A stretch of 9,661 bases of DNA from Bacillota bacterium (GCA_017537495.1 JAFYKS010000385.1:1-9661); one strand, 5' to 3'. Counted from the first letter of the stretch, positions 1-6,550 are shown. Numbers and translations: made by a program. The notes: generated from the letters alone by a model not told the origin.

Positions 1-414
1 GGAAGTACCGGGGGAATAGGGCCTGTTTTCATCCCTGCTGCCGATAATGATTTTCTGCGCGTCCATTACATCTTCGGCCTGATTGATACTGTCAATATCC
101 TCAGTTTCTTTCAGTCCGCCTGCTTTTTCTACCACCTGAAAGAGACGTGTTCCTGCTGGAATTCTGTATACCCCCGGCTGATTCACTTCACCTCCAATAT
201 CCACATAAATATCTCCTGACAAATATTCCGTTTCAGCATCTTCCCCCTGCTCCTGAGTTTCCATTTTTTCCATGGTACCGGCATCTTCAACTGTCAGATC
301 TTCTTCGCCCCCAAAGATCCAGAATACAATCATCGACATAATAACCACAGCCGGAAACATGATTTTTTTAATCATTTCCAGGTTATCCCTGATATAAGAA
401 ATAATTTTCTCCAT
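1..414 (-). CDS. comEA: ComEA-like DNA-uptake protein, N-terminal part (runs off the left edge)
   Basis: Likely ComEA, the membrane-anchored DNA receptor of the competence machinery; only the first 138 residues are in the window. Residues about 16-35 form one hydrophobic segment (KKIMFPAVVIMSMIVFWIF), which fits an N-terminal membrane anchor. An acidic Glu-rich linker follows to about residue 66. Residues about 69-126 are an SLBB-type domain with the typical pieces VDIGGEVNQPGVY, AGTRLFQVVEKAGG and DSINQAEDV. The family's C-terminal helix-hairpin-helix DNA-binding domain would lie beyond position 1, so the call rests on the anchor-plus-SLBB architecture. The ATG at 412-414 has AGGAGGG at 423-429. 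That site lies inside a terminator-like hairpin after the radical SAM operon, so translation may depend on which promoter made the transcript. An SLBB polysaccharide-export protein is the main alternative, but these lack this short anchor and linker. Confidence 0.8.
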   Translation of the reverse strand, partial: MEKIISYIRDNLEMIKKIMFPAVVIMSMIVFWIFGGEEDLTVEDAGTMEKMETQEQGEDAETEYLSGDIYVDIGGEVNQPGVYRIPAGTRLFQVVEKAGGLKETEDIDSINQAEDVMDAQKIIIGSRDENRPYSPGTS

Positions 415-417
415 AAT

Positions 418-458
418 AAAAACCCTCCTGATTGTAAATATATTACAATACAGGAAGG
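418..458 (-). terminator. Terminator-like hairpin overlapping the comEA ribosome binding site
   Basis: On the minus strand the arm 458-451/449-443 pairs with 437-423. This gives 15 base pairs with one G-U pair and one bulged base (450), around a 5-base loop (438-442). It is followed by five U (422-418), the layout of an intrinsic terminator for the operon ending at 473. The 3' arm contains AGGAGGG, the comEA ribosome binding site, and the U-tract leads into the comEA ATG at 414. Confidence 0.7.
431..450. repeat. Dyad motif, comEA copy (matches one upstream of recA)
   Basis: ATTGTAAATATATTACAATA contains 7-bp inverted arms (ATTGTAA/TTACAAT) around ATATA. It matches 7892-7911 upstream of recA at 18 of 20 positions. 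It overlaps the candidate comEA -10 and forms the upper stem of the terminator-like hairpin, so it could be an operator, an RNA stem, or both. Confidence 0.6.
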
Positions 459-469
459 TTTTGTGTCAA
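440..469 (-). promoter_or_regulatory. Candidate internal comEA promoter
   Basis: On the minus strand a perfect TTGACA (469-464) is followed after 18 bases by TAATAT (445-440), a 4/6 match to the -10 consensus. Transcription would start near 433, inside the 3' half of the hairpin at 423-458. Such a transcript would lack the 5' arm and leave the comEA ribosome binding site free. The -10 match is only moderate. Confidence 0.4.
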
Positions 470-472
470 TAT

Positions 473-1183
473 TTAGAACTGTAAATTCTTTACAAACTTC
501 AGTGTTTTTCTTTCTACTTCGACATCATATCTTTCAATGTCCAGGCTGCAGAACGGAAGGAATGTAGAAATTACCAGTTCAGGACTCAGGTTGGATGTGC
601 TTCCGCAGTCGAGATGCAGGTTCAGCATCAGTGCCTTGCGGCCTTCCACATCAGTTACAACCATACCCTGCATACCGCGAATCATCTTTCGGATGTCCAC
701 AGGAGCCAGCTTTTTGGTCTTCTTCTGACGCTTCATCGCTGTGATTTCAGTCTGAGCCAGGTAGGCAGAGATTTTGCCGGACAGAACATCGTTGTTCCAT
801 TCAGACGCAGCAGATTCAGGCAGAGGCGCCCATACTACGTATTCTGCACTGTCCGCTTCACCAGCCAGAGACTTGATGTTGCTTTCAAAACGTACGCAGG
901 AAACCGGTTCCAGACCTTCCGGCAGAACGTCCTTCATCTTCTGCAGAATGTCAGCAGGATCATGGTTTTCCAGGGTTTCAAATTCGATCAGCTCGCACTT
1001 GCTGCTGTAACCCAGAGACAGAGGCTGTGCAAAGCCCATCTTCGGATGTGGGTTAAAGCCCTGGGAATACTGGAGTGCCAGACCGGTCTTTTTAAAGGAA
1101 CGCTTGAAAATACGCAGCAGATCCAGGTGGGAAGTGTATTTTACATAACCATCTTTATAAAATTTCAGTACATATCTGTTCAT
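473..1183 (-). CDS. DUF2344 / TIGR03936 radical SAM-linked protein
   Basis: A 236-residue protein of the family that is always found beside, or fused to, the TIGR03960 radical SAM protein; its biochemical role is unknown. The family signature is clear near the N-terminus: YTSHLDLLRIFKRSFKKTGL followed by QYSQGFNPHPKMGFAQPLSLG (residues about 16-58). The Lys/Arg-rich piece KRQKKTKKLAPVDIRKMI lies near the middle. The length is usual for the stand-alone form. Its ATG (1183-1181) overlaps the TAA of the radical SAM gene by one base (TAATG), and a GGAGGG lies in that gene's last codons, so translation is probably coupled. It is the last gene of the three-gene operon and ends just before the hairpin at 423-458. 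No membrane segment or signal peptide is visible. Confidence 0.9.
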   Translation of the reverse strand: MNRYVLKFYKDGYVKYTSHLDLLRIFKRSFKKTGLALQYSQGFNPHPKMGFAQPLSLGYSSKCELIEFETLENHDPADILQKMKDVLPEGLEPVSCVRFESNIKSLAGEADSAEYVVWAPLPESAASEWNNDVLSGKISAYLAQTEITAMKRQKKTKKLAPVDIRKMIRGMQGMVVTDVEGRKALMLNLHLDCGSTSNLSPELVISTFLPFCSLDIERYDVEVERKTLKFVKNLQF

Positions 1184-3039
1184 TATAAGGTGCCCTCCAT
1201 TTCACACTTCACATAACGGTTAATGCCGCAGCCTACGCAGCCGTGACGGCAGTCATGTGTAGTGGTTTCATTATAAGCACGCTCAGCTTCCAGCTTGAGG
1301 AACTTCTTGGAAACGCCGCTGTCGATGATGTCCCAAGGCAGAACTTCATCGAATTCACGCTTTCTTTCTGTATAGAAGCTGCGGTCGATTCCGCTGTCTG
1401 CGAATGCCTTTTCCCATCCTTCCGGCTTGAAGTGTTCGGTCCAGCTGTCCAGCTTGCAGCCGTTTCTGAATGCTGCCAGAAGCAGCTCGCTGCAGCGTCT
1501 GTCGCCTCTTGCAAATACAGCTTCGAAGGAGCTGGTCGCATTGTCATGGTAGTTGAAGGTTACATGCTTCATACGCAGCTTATCAGTCAGGTAATTATGC
1601 TTTCTCGCGAATTCTTCCGCTGTATTCTGGCTTTCCCACTGGAATGGTGTATTTGCCTTCGGTACGAAGTTGGAAACGCTGACAGTAACATTGAAACGTC
1701 CGCCCTTGCGTCCGTTGATCTTGTAATTCAGATCCACAATATTTCTTGCGATTTCTGCAATACCATCCAGGTCTTCATCTGTTTCGGTCGGCAGACCGAT
1801 CATGAAGTACAGCTTGATATTGGTCCATCCCAGTTCAAGTGCCTGTTCGATGGACTTGTAGATATCAGCTTCTGTAACACCCTTATTAATAACGTCTCTC
1901 AGACGCTGTGTACCAGCTTCCGGTGCATAAGTCAGACCGGACTTGCGGTATTCCTGAATCTTGTTCAGTACATCGAAAGCGAACTTATCGATACGTAAGG
2001 AAGGCAGAGACAGGGATACGTTTTCTCTCTTGCATGCTGGAATCAGTTCATTGCACAGCTCTTCGAACTGGGAATAGTCACTGGTAGACAGAGACAGCAG
2101 AGAAAGCTCGTCGTTGCCTGTGTTATGCAGGTTGTCCATTGCCAGCTGCATAATCTTTTCACGGGAACGTTCTCTTACAGGACGGTAAATCATACCTGCC
2201 TGACAGAAACGGCACCCACGTGTGCAGCCACGGAAGGTTTCGATAACAGAACGGTCATGAACCGCTTCTACAAACGGAACAATCGGATTGGTCGGGAATG
2301 GCAGTTCCTCAATATTTCCAATGATTGCACGGCGTACAGGCATCGGTGCCCAGTCATGAAGTTTACATAATTCTTTTATAGTTCCATCTTCATTATAAGT
2401 TACATCATACAGAGACGGAATGTATACGCCATCCATCTTGCAGGCTTCACGGTAGAATTCCTCACGGCTCATTCCCTTCTTCTTGCATTCGCCGTAAAGT
2501 TCCACAACAGCCGGCAGAACCACTTCACCATCACCGATAAAGAACATATCGATAAAGTCAGCCAGCGGTTCCGGATTCAGTGCACAAGGACCGCCTGCAA
2601 CTACCAGTGGATATTCCTTATCGGAAGCTGCACGGTCAGCTGCTCTCAGTGGCAGCTGTGCCAGATCCATCATGTTCAGAACGGTGGTATAGGACATTTC
2701 ATACTGCAGAGTGAAACCTACGAAATCCATTTCTCCCAGCGGAGTCTTGGTTTCCAGCGTCATCAGCGGCATATTTTCTTCACGCATCAGCGCTTCCATA
2801 TCCACACCCGGTGCAAAAACGCGTTCGCAGTAAATCTTTTCTCTGTCGTTCAGTGTCTTATACAGGATCTGCATACCCAGGTAAGACATGCCGATTTCAT
2901 ATAAATCCGGGAAGCAGAATGCAAAACGTGCATCCACATCTGCAGGATTCTTTTTCACGGAATTAATTTCTCCGCCAATATAGCGGCCCGGTTTTTCAAC
3001 CCGCTTCAGCAGCTGGTTTAACTTTTCAGTGTAATTCAT
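1183..3039 (-). CDS. B12-binding-domain radical SAM protein, TIGR03960 family
   Basis: A 618-residue radical SAM enzyme of unknown substrate. Residues about 30-200 form the cobalamin-binding-like N-terminal domain (PDLYEIGMSYLGMQILY, VVAGGPCALNPEPLADF, FIGDGEVVLP) but show no DxHxxG cobalamin-ligand motif, so B12 binding is not assured. The radical SAM core begins at FRGCTRGCRFCQAG, with C272, C276 and C279 as the 4Fe-4S ligands; TYAPEAGTQRLRDVINKG and IKLYFMIGLPTETDED are further family motifs. The C-terminus has four more cysteines (C597, C601, C604, C612; CRHGCVGC then YVKC), possibly a second metal or Fe-S site. The start was set at the ATG 3039-3037 because AGGAGA lies at 3048-3053. An ATG 45 bases upstream lies inside the HD gene and adds residues outside the family. 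It is separated by one base from the HD gene and overlaps the DUF2344 gene by one. The two partners are fused in some bacteria but separate here. Confidence 0.92.
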   Translation of the reverse strand: MNYTEKLNQLLKRVEKPGRYIGGEINSVKKNPADVDARFAFCFPDLYEIGMSYLGMQILYKTLNDREKIYCERVFAPGVDMEALMREENMPLMTLETKTPLGEMDFVGFTLQYEMSYTTVLNMMDLAQLPLRAADRAASDKEYPLVVAGGPCALNPEPLADFIDMFFIGDGEVVLPAVVELYGECKKKGMSREEFYREACKMDGVYIPSLYDVTYNEDGTIKELCKLHDWAPMPVRRAIIGNIEELPFPTNPIVPFVEAVHDRSVIETFRGCTRGCRFCQAGMIYRPVRERSREKIMQLAMDNLHNTGNDELSLLSLSTSDYSQFEELCNELIPACKRENVSLSLPSLRIDKFAFDVLNKIQEYRKSGLTYAPEAGTQRLRDVINKGVTEADIYKSIEQALELGWTNIKLYFMIGLPTETDEDLDGIAEIARNIVDLNYKINGRKGGRFNVTVSVSNFVPKANTPFQWESQNTAEEFARKHNYLTDKLRMKHVTFNYHDNATSSFEAVFARGDRRCSELLLAAFRNGCKLDSWTEHFKPEGWEKAFADSGIDRSFYTERKREFDEVLPWDIIDSGVSKKFLKLEAERAYNETTTHDCRHGCVGCGINRYVKCEMEGTL

Positions 3040-3040
3040 T

Positions 3041-3571
3041 CTATTTTTCTCCTGTTTGAAATAAAGCATCCATAGTGACGCCAATAATATCTTCGATCTG
3101 GTTCAGCAGATGACGCATCTCTTCTCTCCGCTCCGTCAGGTGCTCGATGATGCCCGGACGGTCCGGAGCCTTGTCCATAATATACTGGAACCGCTCATCC
3201 ACGCCTACATAATCATGTTCCTTCACCAGCCTGTCGCCAAGGCAGACCATATCGGTTTCGCAGAGGCAATCGATACAGTTAAAATTGTAAAACATGTGAT
3301 TTCGAACGATTTCGGCTTCCGACTCGTATCCCAGTCCCTGCAAAATATCTGCACCCACGTTCCAGTGCTCATCACTGGTTCTGGCCACATCATGGGCAAG
3401 TCCTGCCCCTCTGACCAGATCCACATCCAGATGATAACCGTGAAGGTTCAGATGCTCTGCGATGCCGCAGGCTACTCTCGTCACTTCTTTGCAGTGTGCA
3501 ATGACATGTTCCGGTGTCTGGTATTCTTCATAAAGCCGTTCCACTTCCTTTTGGGAAATTCTGTGAACCAT
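3041..3571 (-). CDS. HD-domain phosphohydrolase-like protein
   Basis: A 176-residue predicted soluble HD-superfamily protein, probably a metal-dependent phosphohydrolase; the substrate cannot be told. The HD pattern is visible as H26 (TPEHVIAHC), H60-D61 (LVRGAGLAHDVAR), H92 (IVRNHMF) and D113 (VCLGDRLVKE), which fits the metal ligands of the family. It resembles the short HDIG proteins of Clostridia more than YqeK. The start was placed at ATG 3571-3569 (MVHRISQKEV), with AAAGGA upstream; an ATG 21 bases earlier (3592) is also possible but has a poorer ribosome binding site. The stop TAG is one base from the radical SAM ATG (TAGAATG), so this is the first gene of the three-gene operon. Whether it acts with the radical SAM/DUF2344 pair is unknown. 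Confidence 0.82.
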   Translation of the reverse strand: MVHRISQKEVERLYEEYQTPEHVIAHCKEVTRVACGIAEHLNLHGYHLDVDLVRGAGLAHDVARTSDEHWNVGADILQGLGYESEAEIVRNHMFYNFNCIDCLCETDMVCLGDRLVKEHDYVGVDERFQYIMDKAPDRPGIIEHLTERREEMRHLLNQIEDIIGVTMDALFQTGEK

Positions 3572-3612
3572 ACCTTCGTTTCCTTTATACATAAAAGTTC
3601 CGGCTGCCAGAA

Positions 3613-3628
3613 GTCACTTTAAAATGAC
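3613..3628. repeat. Short near-palindrome upstream of the HD operon
   Basis: GTCACTTTAAAATGAC is a 16-base near-palindrome (one mismatched pair) between the candidate promoter and the start of the HD gene. CCGGC and GCCGG segments flank it and could extend it into a longer hairpin. There is no U-tract, so it looks more like an operator or leader hairpin than a terminator. Confidence 0.35.
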
Positions 3629-3648
3629 AAACGCACGCCGGCACTGTT

Positions 3649-3677
3649 ATTTTACCACATATCACGCAAAATTTCCA
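3649..3677 (-). promoter_or_regulatory. Possible promoter of the HD-radical SAM-DUF2344 operon
   Basis: On the minus strand TGGAAA (3677-3672) and TAAAAT (3654-3649) are spaced by 17 bases. The -35 matches the consensus at only 4 of 6 positions and lies inside the end of the M23 gene. Read-through from the M23 gene is an alternative, since no terminator was found between them. Confidence 0.3.
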
Positions 3678-4180
3678 CTTTTATCTTCCAGCGCATAATA
3701 GAAATCAGCATCCTGCGTGCTGTCATAAGTTCCAATCAGATCCCCCTTCGTCACGCGCTCACCGGACACGACACGAATATTGGAAAGATGTCCGTAGGTG
3801 GAGATTTTGCCGGGGTGTTCTATCATTACATATAGGCCCAGACTGCTGCTGACCCCTGACTTGACCACCTTGCCGCCGGCACTTGCATACACATTTTTTA
3901 TAACCTCATCACTGTTCTCATCCATTGGAGTTCCGTAGGTTCCAAGCTCACTTGCCGCCATCAAAGTATCTCCAATCAATCCCGGTGCCATCACCATTGC
4001 TTCTTCTGCAGTTTCACCAAGTTCCAGCAGTTCGGCCAGTGTATAGTTTTCGTTTACAGCTTCCGCTATACGGCTCAGGAAATCTCCCAGCTTACCTTCT
4101 TTTGCATGAATTCCGCTCTGCACCACTGCAAAAATCAGCAGGCAGGCCGCGGTCTGCACAATCAAAATTTTTCTTGTCAT
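3662..4180 (-). CDS. Membrane-anchored degenerate M23/LytM-domain protein
   Basis: A 172-residue protein with a basic N-terminus and one hydrophobic segment (residues about 5-21, ILIVQTAACLLIFAVVQSG), so a membrane anchor or uncleaved signal. An acidic helical middle follows (LAELLELGETAEEA). Residues about 95-166 resemble an M23 (LytM) beta-domain: GLYVMIEHPGKISTYGHLSNI, then VVSGERVTKGDLIGTYDST. The catalytic HxH of active M23 peptidases is replaced by FYY at 160-162, and no HxxxD motif is seen, so it is probably not a peptidase. SpoIVFA and SpoIIQ of sporulating Firmicutes are also LytM-domain proteins with degenerate metal sites. In several Clostridia an M23 gene precedes spoIVFB and the same radical SAM pair; here no spoIVFB follows. 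The start at ATG 4180 is supported by GGAGGTG seven bases upstream. A SpoIVFA-like role is inference. Confidence 0.72.
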   Translation of the reverse strand: MTRKILIVQTAACLLIFAVVQSGIHAKEGKLGDFLSRIAEAVNENYTLAELLELGETAEEAMVMAPGLIGDTLMAASELGTYGTPMDENSDEVIKNVYASAGGKVVKSGVSSSLGLYVMIEHPGKISTYGHLSNIRVVSGERVTKGDLIGTYDSTQDADFYYALEDKSGNFA

Positions 4181-4200
4181 GGGTTCACCTCCAGTATTCT

Positions 4201-4229
4201 ATTTTATGTACCGCAGGTTCTTACATGAC
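4201..4229 (-). promoter_or_regulatory. Candidate sigma-E-like sporulation promoter of the M23-domain gene
   Basis: On the minus strand GTCATGTA (4229-4222) is followed after 13 bases by CATAAAAT (4208-4201). This resembles the sigma-E pattern (GTCATATT, then CATACAAT). The same stretch also holds TTGTCA as a weak sigma-A -35 without a well-spaced -10. Assignment to sigma-E is tentative. Confidence 0.3.
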
Positions 4230-4262
4230 AAAAAAACAGGACACAGCGCATGCTGCATCCTG
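4230..4262 (-). terminator. Intrinsic terminator after obg
   Basis: On the minus strand an 11-bp stem (4262-4252 with 4247-4237, two G-U pairs) and a 4-base loop are followed directly by seven U (4236-4230). It lies 20 bases after the obg stop codon and separates obg from the M23-domain gene. Confidence 0.88.
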
Positions 4263-4282
4263 CATTTGTTTCGTATAAGGTA

Positions 4283-5587
4283 TTAGAATTCGTCCCAGTA
4301 TTCCAGTTCGTAATTCTTGATACGGATGATGTCGCCTTCTTCCAGACCCATTTCCTTCATCTGTTCGATTGCACCGTTCTTTTCGATATACTTGTACAGA
4401 TATCTCAGAGAACCCATATCGTTGAAGTTTGTAGAGTTGAAGATCTTGGTCAGCTGCTTGCCTTCCAGTACGAATACGCCATCTTCTTCGTCGTAATCCA
4501 CGTAGATTTCTCTGTAATCCGGATCCAGAGCGTTGTCTGCTTCGAAGTCGAACATTTCCAGTTCTTCCTCTTCTTCCACCGGATTTTCTTCTACACGCTT
4601 CAGTTCCAGCAGTGCTGCGTTCAGAACTTCAGTTACACCCAGATCCAGCGGTGCGGACATTGGGAATACCTTGTAACCCTTGCTTTCCACGTATTCCTTG
4701 AATTCGATGTACATCGGATCTTCTTCGTCGATCTGGTCAATCTTGTTCGCTGCTACGATCTGCGGCTTCTTCATGATTCTAGGGCTGTATGCTTCCAGCT
4801 CCCTGTTGATCTTATCGAAGTCTTCCTTCGGATCACAGCCTTCACAGCCGGATACGTCAACAACATGAATCAGAACCTTGGTACGTTCGATGTGCTTCAG
4901 GAACTTGAAGCCCAGGCCCAGACCTTCGCTGGCACCTTCGATGATACCTGCGATGTCAGCCATAACAAAGCTTGTGTCATGGAGCTGTACCACGCCCAGG
5001 TTCGGGTCGATGGTTGTGAAGTGGTAGTTTGCAATCTTAGGCTGTGCGCTGGTCGCAACGGACAGCAGAGAAGACTTACCTACGTTCGGGAAACCAACCA
5101 GACCAACGTCTGCGATCAGCTTCATTTCCAGAATAACAGTACGTTCCTTGCAAGCTCCGCCCGCTTCCGCAAAGTTTGGAGCCTGACGCACGGAGTTCTT
5201 AAAGTGAACGTTACCGCGGCCGCCTCTTCCGCCCTTCGCAGCTACGAAAGAATCACCATCTTCAACCAGGTCCTTCATCAGATGACCGGTTTCTTCGTCG
5301 ATTACCATGGTACCTACAGGAACCTTGATAACCAGGTTTTCGCCGGACTTACCAAAACGCTTCTTCTTCATACCGTTCTGGCCGTCTTCCGCTTCGTATT
5401 TTCTCTTGAACTTAAAGTCCATCAGGGTTCTCAGGTTTCTGTCAGCCTGGAAAATAACGTCTCCGCCTCTTCCGCCGTCACCGCCATCAGGACCGCCTTC
5501 CGGTACGAAAGGTTCACGACGGAATGTTACAGCACCATCGCCGCCCTTACCGGACTTAATAAAAATTTTGGCTCTATCTACAAACAT
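4283..5587 (-). CDS. obg: GTPase Obg (CgtA)
   Basis: A 434-residue Obg-family GTPase, needed for late 50S ribosome assembly and linked to stringent response and cell-cycle control. Residues 1-158 are the glycine-rich Obg fold (VDRAKIFIKSGKGGDGAVTF, GGDGGRGGDVIF, KGGRGGRGNVHF). The G domain shows G1 GFPNVGKS (165-172), G3 DIAG (211-214), G4 NKID (281-284) and G5 SAP (311-313). An acidic linker (about 333-348) leads to a C-terminal OCT domain (about 368-434). The start at ATG 5587 is fixed by AGGAGG ten bases upstream and the conserved MFVDRAKI; a longer reading from 5704 adds unrelated residues. It lies downstream of rplU-rpmA as in most Firmicutes, but a hairpin terminator (5665-5698) intervenes, so expression may rest on read-through or a weak promoter of its own. 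Confidence 0.97.
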   Translation of the reverse strand: MFVDRAKIFIKSGKGGDGAVTFRREPFVPEGGPDGGDGGRGGDVIFQADRNLRTLMDFKFKRKYEAEDGQNGMKKKRFGKSGENLVIKVPVGTMVIDEETGHLMKDLVEDGDSFVAAKGGRGGRGNVHFKNSVRQAPNFAEAGGACKERTVILEMKLIADVGLVGFPNVGKSSLLSVATSAQPKIANYHFTTIDPNLGVVQLHDTSFVMADIAGIIEGASEGLGLGFKFLKHIERTKVLIHVVDVSGCEGCDPKEDFDKINRELEAYSPRIMKKPQIVAANKIDQIDEEDPMYIEFKEYVESKGYKVFPMSAPLDLGVTEVLNAALLELKRVEENPVEEEEELEMFDFEADNALDPDYREIYVDYDEEDGVFVLEGKQLTKIFNSTNFNDMGSLRYLYKYIEKNGAIEQMKEMGLEEGDIIRIKNYELEYWDEF

Positions 5588-5615
5588 TTTCAGAACCTCC
5601 TGTATATACACGGTT

Positions 5616-5643
5616 CCCGATGTACGGCTGAAACCATACCGGG
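5616..5643 (-). other. Hairpin in the obg 5' leader
   Basis: On the minus strand CCCG (5643-5640) and GTATGG (5639-5634) pair with CCGTAC (5627-5622) and CGGG (5619-5616), leaving a 6-base loop and a 2-base bulge. There is no U-tract, so it is not a terminator. It may be a leader structure or processing site between the rpmA terminator and the obg ribosome binding site. Confidence 0.4.
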
Positions 5644-5664
5644 TACCAAAATAACTGCTCGTAC

Positions 5665-5698
5665 AAAAAGACCCTGTGAACATACGTCTACAGGGTCT
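5665..5698 (-). terminator. Terminator between rpmA and obg
   Basis: On the minus strand AGACCCTGT (5698-5690) pairs perfectly with ACAGGGTCT (5677-5669) across a 12-base loop, followed by U residues at 5668-5665. It starts 12 bases after the rpmA stop. The loop is rather long, so termination may be partial, allowing some rplU-rpmA-obg cotranscription. Confidence 0.75.
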
Positions 5699-5709
5699 AA
5701 TCACTCTAA

Positions 5710-5970
5710 TTAAGCTTCCTTAGGATAAACGGAAACCTGCTTTCTGGTCTTGTCTTTTCTTTCGAACTTAACAGCGCCATCGATCATAGCGAATAAAGTA
5801 TCATCGCCACCGATACCAACGTTGTTACCAGGGTGAAGCTTGGTTCCTCTCTGTCTAACCAGAATGCTGCCTGCGGTAACGAACTGACCGTCGCCAGCCT
5901 TCAGTCCAAGACGCTTGGACTCGGAATCACGACCGTTCTTAGAGCTACCTACACCTTTCTTACTTGCCAT
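5710..5970 (-). CDS. rpmA: 50S ribosomal protein L27, without the N-terminal extension
   Basis: An 86-residue L27, part of the 50S subunit near the peptidyl transferase centre. Family motifs are clear: [27 protein letters not shown] and [12 protein letters not shown]. The protein begins [13 protein letters not shown]. Most Firmicutes make L27 with a cleaved leader of the MLKLNLQFFA type, which the protease Prp removes. Here the ATG follows a perfect TTAGGAGGT ribosome binding site, and an in-frame TAG lies 15 bases upstream of the ATG, so no extension can be encoded. The usual prp (ysxB) gene between rplU and rpmA is also absent; only 27 bases separate the two genes. It is cotranscribed with rplU and followed by a hairpin terminator. 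Confidence 0.97.
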   Translation of the reverse strand: MASKKGVGSSKNGRDSESKRLGLKAGDGQFVTAGSILVRQRGTKLHPGNNVGIGGDDTLFAMIDGAVKFERKDKTRKQVSVYPKEA

Positions 5971-5997
5971 AGTGTTACCTCCTAACTATTCAGTGAA

Positions 5998-6459
5998 TTA
6001 TAATGCTGCTTCGATTGCTTCGATGATAACTGCCTTAGTAGCCTTTTCATCGATTTCAATGTTATTTTCCTTTGCGAAAGCAATCAGTTCGTCCTTCTTC
6101 ATGGAAGCGGAAACCTTCTTACCTTCTGCAACTTCAGCTTCCTTCTTAGGAGCTGCACCACCTAAAGCTTCGATCTTAACCATTGTGTATGGCTGTCTGT
6201 GACCCTGCTTCTCTCTGTAGTCCTTCTTAGCCTTATACTTGAAGATGATAACCTTTTCACCCTTGCCGTGTTCTACAACGGTACCGGTTACAACTTCGTT
6301 CAGGTAAGGAGCACCCACCTTAACTTCGCCTTCAGCGCTGATCAGTAAAGTGTTGAAAGTTACTGCTTCGCCAACTTCAGCCTTGATTTTTTCTACAGTG
6401 ATGACATCGCCTTCCTGTACTCTGTACTGCTTGCCACCAGCTTCGATTACTGCGTACAT
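5998..6459 (-). CDS. rplU: 50S ribosomal protein L21 with a C-terminal SAP/HeH-like tail
   Basis: A 153-residue L21, a 50S protein that binds 23S rRNA; the usual length is about 100. Residues 1-99 are the complete L21 core ([47 protein letters not shown]). Residues about 100-118 are an Ala/Lys/Glu-rich linker. Residues about 119-153 ([19 protein letters not shown], then [14 protein letters not shown]) match the helix-extended-helix pattern of SAP/HeH and Rho N-terminal motifs, small nucleic-acid-binding modules. The reading frame is continuous, with one stop, so the tail is a true part of the protein. The ATG at 6459 has GGAGG upstream. It is the first gene of the rplU-rpmA unit and is preceded by a consensus promoter and a structured leader. 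Confidence 0.95.
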   Translation of the reverse strand: MYAVIEAGGKQYRVQEGDVITVEKIKAEVGEAVTFNTLLISAEGEVKVGAPYLNEVVTGTVVEHGKGEKVIIFKYKAKKDYREKQGHRQPYTMVKIEALGGAAPKKEAEVAEGKKVSASMKKDELIAFAKENNIEIDEKATKAVIIEAIEAAL

Positions 6460-6469
6460 TATTTTTTAT

Positions 6470-6550
6470 CCTCCTCTATCCGGTCTCGCCATCAGGGGTG
6501 GTAATCCCTATTGATTACACTTCAAAAACCCGTTCAGTGCGGCTCAACAC
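6470..6550 (-). promoter_or_regulatory. L21-type ribosomal protein leader (probable autoregulatory RNA)
   Basis: The roughly 80-base 5' UTR of rplU between the predicted transcription start (about 6548) and the ribosome binding site. It contains a perfect hairpin, GTAATC/GATTAC (6518-6513 with 6506-6501) with a 6-base loop. The alternative pairing AGGG/CCCT (6509-6506 with 6497-6494) excludes that hairpin. Low-GC Gram-positives carry a known L21 leader family (Rfam L21_leader) at this place. Membership is inferred from position and structure, not from a covariance-model match. Confidence 0.6.

Noticed and set aside
614..1998. Plus-strand open frames of 200 and 251 codons opposite the DUF2344 and radical SAM genes
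   Set aside because: They lie entirely antisense to well-supported genes and show no family motifs or start signals.
3040..3084. A longer radical SAM protein starting at 3084
   Set aside because: The extra 15 residues overlap the HD gene; the AGGAGA ribosome binding site fits the start at 3039.
5588..5704. A longer Obg starting at 5704
   Set aside because: The extra 39 residues are unrelated to Obg and overlap the rpmA terminator; the AGGAGG fits only the start at 5587.
4250..5713. A 487-codon plus-strand open frame opposite obg
   Set aside because: It is a shadow of obg: no ribosome binding site, no recognisable domain, and a composition rich in Phe/Val/His typical of antisense frames.
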